Shown: piece after piece, positions 5,364 to 8,241 of the stretch | Layout: every line of letters starts with the position of its first letter | Position numbering within the stretch: the stretch's first letter is position 1 | NCBI GenBank assembly: GCA_020854925.1 | Contig: JAHKLV010000115.1 | Coordinates: forward strand, 1 to 8,241 | Source: Candidatus Methanofastidiosia archaeon | Lineage (GTDB): Archaea; Methanobacteriota_B; Thermococci; Methanofastidiosales; NM3 | Direction of reading: 5' to 3' | Length of the DNA stretch: 8,241 bases | Program-made: the position numbers and the translations under genes | Notes under the pieces: model-generated | The model's database searches: none | What the model was told of the DNA's origin: nothing | The model's input: only the letters and a program-made list of their open reading frames with translations

Positions 5364-6632
5364 ATGAACGACAAACACATGCGCGCCCTCGTGCTGGTGG
5401 TGCTCTTTACGCTTGCCTGCGCCGCCCTGCCACCAGTGGCAGCCCAGCCGACGGTGGTTCTCAGCTCCACGACGCCCGAGCGCGGCGACCCCCTCGAAGA
5501 GATAACGCTCAATCTCACCCTCACCAACACAACGGCCGAGGCAATGTGGAACATTCGCATCTGGTTCGACCTTTCCGATGACACGAACGGATACTTCGTG
5601 GCGCTCGACGATATCGTGGAGGTGGACCTTGGCGAACGTGAGTACCTTTCCCCCAACGATTCGGTCACGACGTCCATACGCATCATGGCAAACACGCACA
5701 CACCTGCGCAAAAGCACCAGGTCCCGCTGGTGATACGGTACCGAAGGGGTGCGTGCGAAGGCGGATGCCAGAACGAGGAGGCACGCGCCACGCTTGCCGT
5801 TCCCATCTACCGGATGGACCCGAAGGTGGCAATCTCCATCCAGGAGATAGCCGAGGTCTTCCCGGGCGAACAGCTTGTCGTCTACACGACGCTCAACAAC
5901 TTCGGTACCGGGATTGCCACTTCCATCGAGATATCTGCCTCGACATCGCCCTCCCTGGCCACGGGGGAGACAACGTTTTTTACCGACTTCGACCCGCCTG
6001 AGCTCGGCGTTTCCGGAAGCGTGGTGGCGCAGACGGTCATTGACACCACGGGCGCTGAACCGGGGTACTACCAGTTTACCGTAGGGCTGCGCTACGAGGA
6101 CAAGTACGGAAACAGCGAGGCCCGGGTCTCGGTTAAGGAATTCAAGATCAAAGGCACAGCTACACAGGAGGCGCTCTACCAGGCGAACATGCTGCGCGAG
6201 CTGGGGATCAACGCATACCAGCTCAAGGACTACACCACCGCCATCTCGTACCTCGAGCGTGCCATAGAGCTCTACGGCAGGCTCCAGCAGACGGAGGACA
6301 TCCTCGAGGACATCTCGCTCAGCGAGGAGATAATCCAGCTTTCCATCACGAACATCCAGGCATCAAACTACTACCAGAAGGGAAACGCATACTTCGCGGA
6401 CGGTGACTTTGTCAATGCCAAGCGATTCTACACGCTTGCCTACGACATCTACGTGAAGCTCAACAACACGAAGCTTGTCGCCGAGCTCAACGGGAAGATT
6501 GCCGCCTGTGACGACGAGCTTTACCGGTACGACATCATGGACTCGGCGCTCTACGGGGCCGTAGGGCTCTGCGGGCTCTACGGTATCATCGCCCGCAGAA
6601 AGGAAATAGCCGAGCGGCTAAAACGAAAATGA
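5364..6632 (+). CDS. Secreted, membrane-anchored protein with beta-domains and TPR-like repeats
   Basis: A 422-residue protein likely exposed on the outer cell face. It has an N-terminal signal peptide (hydrophobic 8-26, likely cut after V-A-A at 25-27). Two beta-rich, CARDB/COG1361-like domains follow, about 28-148 and 152-263. The helical part (about 266-388) contains two TPR-like units near 268-306 and 331-366 with A-Y-x-x-x-D-Y/F spacing. A hydrophobic segment (392-409) ends in a basic tail, R-R-K-E-I-A-E-R-L-K-R-K, as in a C-terminal anchor. C131 and C135 (C-E-G-G-C) may form a disulphide. Several N-x-T/S sites, such as 50-52, 98-100 and 368-370, could be glycosylated. GGGAG at 5348-5352 lies 11 bases before the ATG; an internal ATG at 5379 is possible. 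It is downstream of DUF63, so it may be a partner of that membrane protein. TPR domains usually bind proteins. I do not recognise a named family for the whole protein. Confidence 0.8.
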   Translation: MNDKHMRALVLVVLFTLACAALPPVAAQPTVVLSSTTPERGDPLEEITLNLTLTNTTAEAMWNIRIWFDLSDDTNGYFVALDDIVEVDLGEREYLSPNDSVTTSIRIMANTHTPAQKHQVPLVIRYRRGACEGGCQNEEARATLAVPIYRMDPKVAISIQEIAEVFPGEQLVVYTTLNNFGTGIATSIEISASTSPSLATGETTFFTDFDPPELGVSGSVVAQTVIDTTGAEPGYYQFTVGLRYEDKYGNSEARVSVKEFKIKGTATQEALYQANMLRELGINAYQLKDYTTAISYLERAIELYGRLQQTEDILEDISLSEEIIQLSITNIQASNYYQKGNAYFADGDFVNAKRFYTLAYDIYVKLNNTKLVAELNGKIAACDDELYRYDIMDSALYGAVGLCGLYGIIARRKEIAERLKRK

Positions 6633-7286
6633 CTCGCCCGGCATGAGGACGACGACATTCGCCCGGCTGCCTACCGCCTTCCTGAACTCGGCAGGGTCTT
6701 GGGGGATAAGCGGCGTCGTTCCATAGTGCATGGGTATGACAACGTCCGGACCAAGGAGATCAACCGCCTTTACCGCTTCCCTGATACCCATGGTGTAGCG
6801 CGACCCGATGGGCAGAAGGGCCACATCGGGTGCGTAAAGCTCACGGATGAGGGTCATGTCATAGAATACCCCCGTATCTCCCGCATGATATATCCGGTGC
6901 CCGCCCATGCCGACGACAAATCCCGCAGCATGTGCCGCGCCGCCCTCAAAGTCGGAGGAATGCACAGCCAGGGTCATGGTGATGCTCACGCCGCCGACCT
7001 CCACCGTGCCACCGATGTTCATGGGCTCGATGCGCTCGACGCCCTTGGCCTTGGCAAAAAGCGCAATCTCATGCATGGCGACAAAGACGGCGCCGTGCTT
7101 TTTTGCCAGTTCCACGGCATCGCCGAGGTGGTCGCCATGCCCGTGTGTCACGAGGACCATGTCCACCGGACCGAGTTCCTCGGCGGAAACACTGGCAGAG
7201 GGATTGCCGGTAAGAAAGGGGTCTATCACCACGCGCTTCGTATCGGAAAGCACAAAAGCCGAATGTCCCAAAAACGATATCTTCAC
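6618..7286 (-). CDS. UPF0173 metallo-beta-lactamase-fold metal-dependent hydrolase
   Basis: A 222-residue cytosolic protein of the UPF0173/UlaG-like branch of the metallo-beta-lactamase superfamily. The zinc motif T-H-G-H-G-D-H-L-G-D is at 47-56 (His48, His50, Asp52, His53), with further conserved positions His109 (A-V-H-S-S), Asp137 (H-A-G-D-T-G) and His187 (M-H-Y-G-T). The N-terminal F-L-G-H-S-A-F (5-11) is also typical. All expected metal ligands are present, so it should be an active hydrolase. The substrate is unknown, and there is no case for L-ascorbate-6-phosphate lactonase. The start is GTG at 7286-7284, supported by GGGGTGA at 7297-7291 with four bases between. The 3' end overlaps the convergent TPR gene by 15 bases. 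It diverges from polB with only 47 bases between the starts. Confidence 0.92.
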   Translation of the reverse strand: MKISFLGHSAFVLSDTKRVVIDPFLTGNPSASVSAEELGPVDMVLVTHGHGDHLGDAVELAKKHGAVFVAMHEIALFAKAKGVERIEPMNIGGTVEVGGVSITMTLAVHSSDFEGGAAHAAGFVVGMGGHRIYHAGDTGVFYDMTLIRELYAPDVALLPIGSRYTMGIREAVKAVDLLGPDVVIPMHYGTTPLIPQDPAEFRKAVGSRANVVVLMPGESFSF

Positions 7287-7302
7287 AGTATCACCCCTAT
7301 AT

Positions 7303-7311
7303 CTTTAAATA
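7303..7311 (+). promoter_or_regulatory. TATA box of polB
   Basis: CTTTAAATA centred about 27 bases before the ATG at 7334, with no Shine-Dalgarno in between. This predicts a leaderless polB mRNA. The A/T block at 7318-7324 is too near the ATG to serve polB. Confidence 0.55.
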
Positions 7312-7317
7312 TCAGCC

Positions 7318-7324
7318 TTTAAAA
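7318..7324 (-). promoter_or_regulatory. TATA box of the UPF0173 gene
   Basis: On the minus strand this reads TTTTAAA, about 38 bases before the GTG start. It predicts transcription from near 7296 and a leader of roughly 10 bases, just enough for the ribosome-binding site at 7291-7297. It lies on the polB side of the polB TATA box, so the two promoters interlock. Confidence 0.45.
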
Positions 7325-7333
7325 TGGTATCTC

Positions 7334-8241
7334 ATGATTATCTACGACTGCGACTACCATGCCATGGACGACAGGACGGTGGTCCGCCTCTTCTGCCTCG
7401 AGAACGGGGGCACCCGCATCATCTACGACGATCGGCACCAACCGTACCTTTACGCCATCCCGCGTGTCGGTGACGCCGTCGAGCAGATACAGGACCTCGT
7501 GAAGGTCTCCCACGAGAAGGTGGTGCAGGTACGCTCCGTCACCCAGGAGAACAAGCGCGTCGGCGAGAAGAAGCAGTCTGTCCTCAAGATCCATTTCCGG
7601 TACCCGTTTGACGTCCCCGAACTCAGGGAGGACATCGCGACCGTTGCCGACATCTACGAATACGACATACCCTTCATACGCCGGTACCTCATGGACAGTG
7701 GGCTGCCGCTCCTCGTCCCGGCTGCCGTGGAAACGGAGGAGCGTAACGGCAGGGAGTACCTTGTTTCGGCCGTGTCGGAGGGGGGGCACGCACCCCCGCT
7801 GGAGACCATAAGCCTCGATATCGAGACCTACACCACGAAGCGCACGATGCCGGACGCCAAGGAGGACCCCATCATCATGATATCCACCGCCGACGCGTCC
7901 GGCGGGCGGGTCTTTTGCTGGAAGGCATGCAACGGCGTCACGGCATGCGCGGACGAAAAGGCCATGCTCGAGGCTTTTTTCGCCTATCTTGACGAGCGGC
8001 GACCCCTCGTCGTCACGACGTACAATGGTGACAATTTCGACCTTCCCTATATCAAAAAGCGATGCGAGGTCCTCGGGGTTTCACATCCCTTCGCCACCCA
8101 GATGCGCATCAAGAATCGGGGGCAGTCGGCTAGCGCAGAGGTTCCCGGCATCATTCATATTGACCTGTATCCCCTCGTCAGGAAGAACGTGAATCTTCCC
8201 CGCTATACGCTCGAGGTGGTGTACAAGGAGTACCTCGGAAA
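7334..8241 (+). CDS. polB: Family B replicative DNA polymerase, N-terminal part (partial)
   Basis: The first 302 codons of an archaeal family B DNA polymerase; the gene runs off the right edge with no stop, so the polymerase domain is not seen. Similarity to the Pyrococcus furiosus enzyme is continuous from the first residue. The N-terminal domain contains Y-D-C-D-Y (4-8), Q-P-Y-L-Y-A (36-41), F-D-V-P (92-95) and Y-D-I-P-F (110-114). These correspond to the pocket that detects uracil ahead of the fork in archaeal enzymes; Val94 appears equivalent to P. furiosus Val93. The 3'-5' exonuclease domain shows Exo I, S-L-D-I-E-T-Y (160-166, acids Asp162 and Glu164), and Exo II, Y-N-G-D-N-F-D (230-236), so proofreading should be active. 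Exo III lies beyond the window. No intein is visible in this part. It diverges from the UPF0173 gene and is probably leaderless. Confidence 0.95.
   Translation, partial: MIIYDCDYHAMDDRTVVRLFCLENGGTRIIYDDRHQPYLYAIPRVGDAVEQIQDLVKVSHEKVVQVRSVTQENKRVGEKKQSVLKIHFRYPFDVPELREDIATVADIYEYDIPFIRRYLMDSGLPLLVPAAVETEERNGREYLVSAVSEGGHAPPLETISLDIETYTTKRTMPDAKEDPIIMISTADASGGRVFCWKACNGVTACADEKAMLEAFFAYLDERRPLVVTTYNGDNFDLPYIKKRCEVLGVSHPFATQMRIKNRGQSASAEVPGIIHIDLYPLVRKNVNLPRYTLEVVYKEYLG

Noticed and set aside
6618..7286. ulaG (L-ascorbate-6-phosphate lactonase)
   Set aside because: The fold is shared, but there is no ascorbate-use context and the general UPF0173 family is a better and safer assignment.
6699..7322. 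A 207-codon rightward open frame opposite the UPF0173 gene
   Set aside because: The leftward frame has every metal-binding motif of the family; the rightward one is a shadow rich in His and Asp codons read from the complement.
1..8241. CRISPR arrays, insertion sequences, tRNA or rRNA genes, inteins
   Set aside because: I saw no regularly spaced direct repeats, transposase motifs, cloverleaf-like sequence, or insertions in asnS or the visible part of polB.

Overview
The window looks like chromosomal DNA from a euryarchaeon. The evidence is a glycerol-1-phosphate dehydrogenase for archaeal lipids, a thermococcal-type asparaginyl-tRNA synthetase, a family B replicative DNA polymerase of the Pyrococcus type, members of the archaeal families UPF0179 and DUF63, archaeal TATA boxes of the TTTATAAA kind before most genes, and Shine-Dalgarno sequences of the GGAGGTGA type. 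The genes are mostly single-copy housekeeping families. I cannot place the organism below phylum level from sequence alone.

Layout from left to right. (1) Positions 1-323, minus strand: the start of a secreted DUF1102-type surface protein, cut by the window edge. (2) 324-631: a divergent intergenic region with several inverted and direct repeats, ending in the corA promoter. (3) 632-1564, plus: a CorA-family divalent cation transporter. (4) 1695-2975, plus: asnS, whose start is best set at a TTG well downstream of the longest open frame because the TATA box overlaps the upstream ATG. (5) 2966-4428, minus: egsA followed by an overlapping UPF0179 gene, which converges on and overlaps the end of asnS. 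(6) 4527-6632, plus: a two-gene unit of a DUF63 multi-pass membrane protein and a secreted, membrane-anchored protein with two beta-domains and TPR-like repeats, divergent from egsA. (7) 6618-7286, minus: a UPF0173 metallo-beta-lactamase-fold hydrolase converging on the previous gene. (8) 7334-8241, plus: the first 302 codons of a family B DNA polymerase, running off the end.

The genes do not form one obvious pathway. The most coherent block is 3391-6632: the enzyme setting archaeal lipid stereochemistry is divergent from an uncharacterised membrane protein and its surface partner. A perfect 14-bp palindrome lies between their two TATA boxes and could coordinate them. Gene packing is tight, with two convergent overlaps and one same-strand overlap. 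Start signals are mixed: DUF63 and polB look leaderless, while corA and UPF0173 have strong Shine-Dalgarno sites. I saw no CRISPR array, transposase, tRNA, rRNA or intein.
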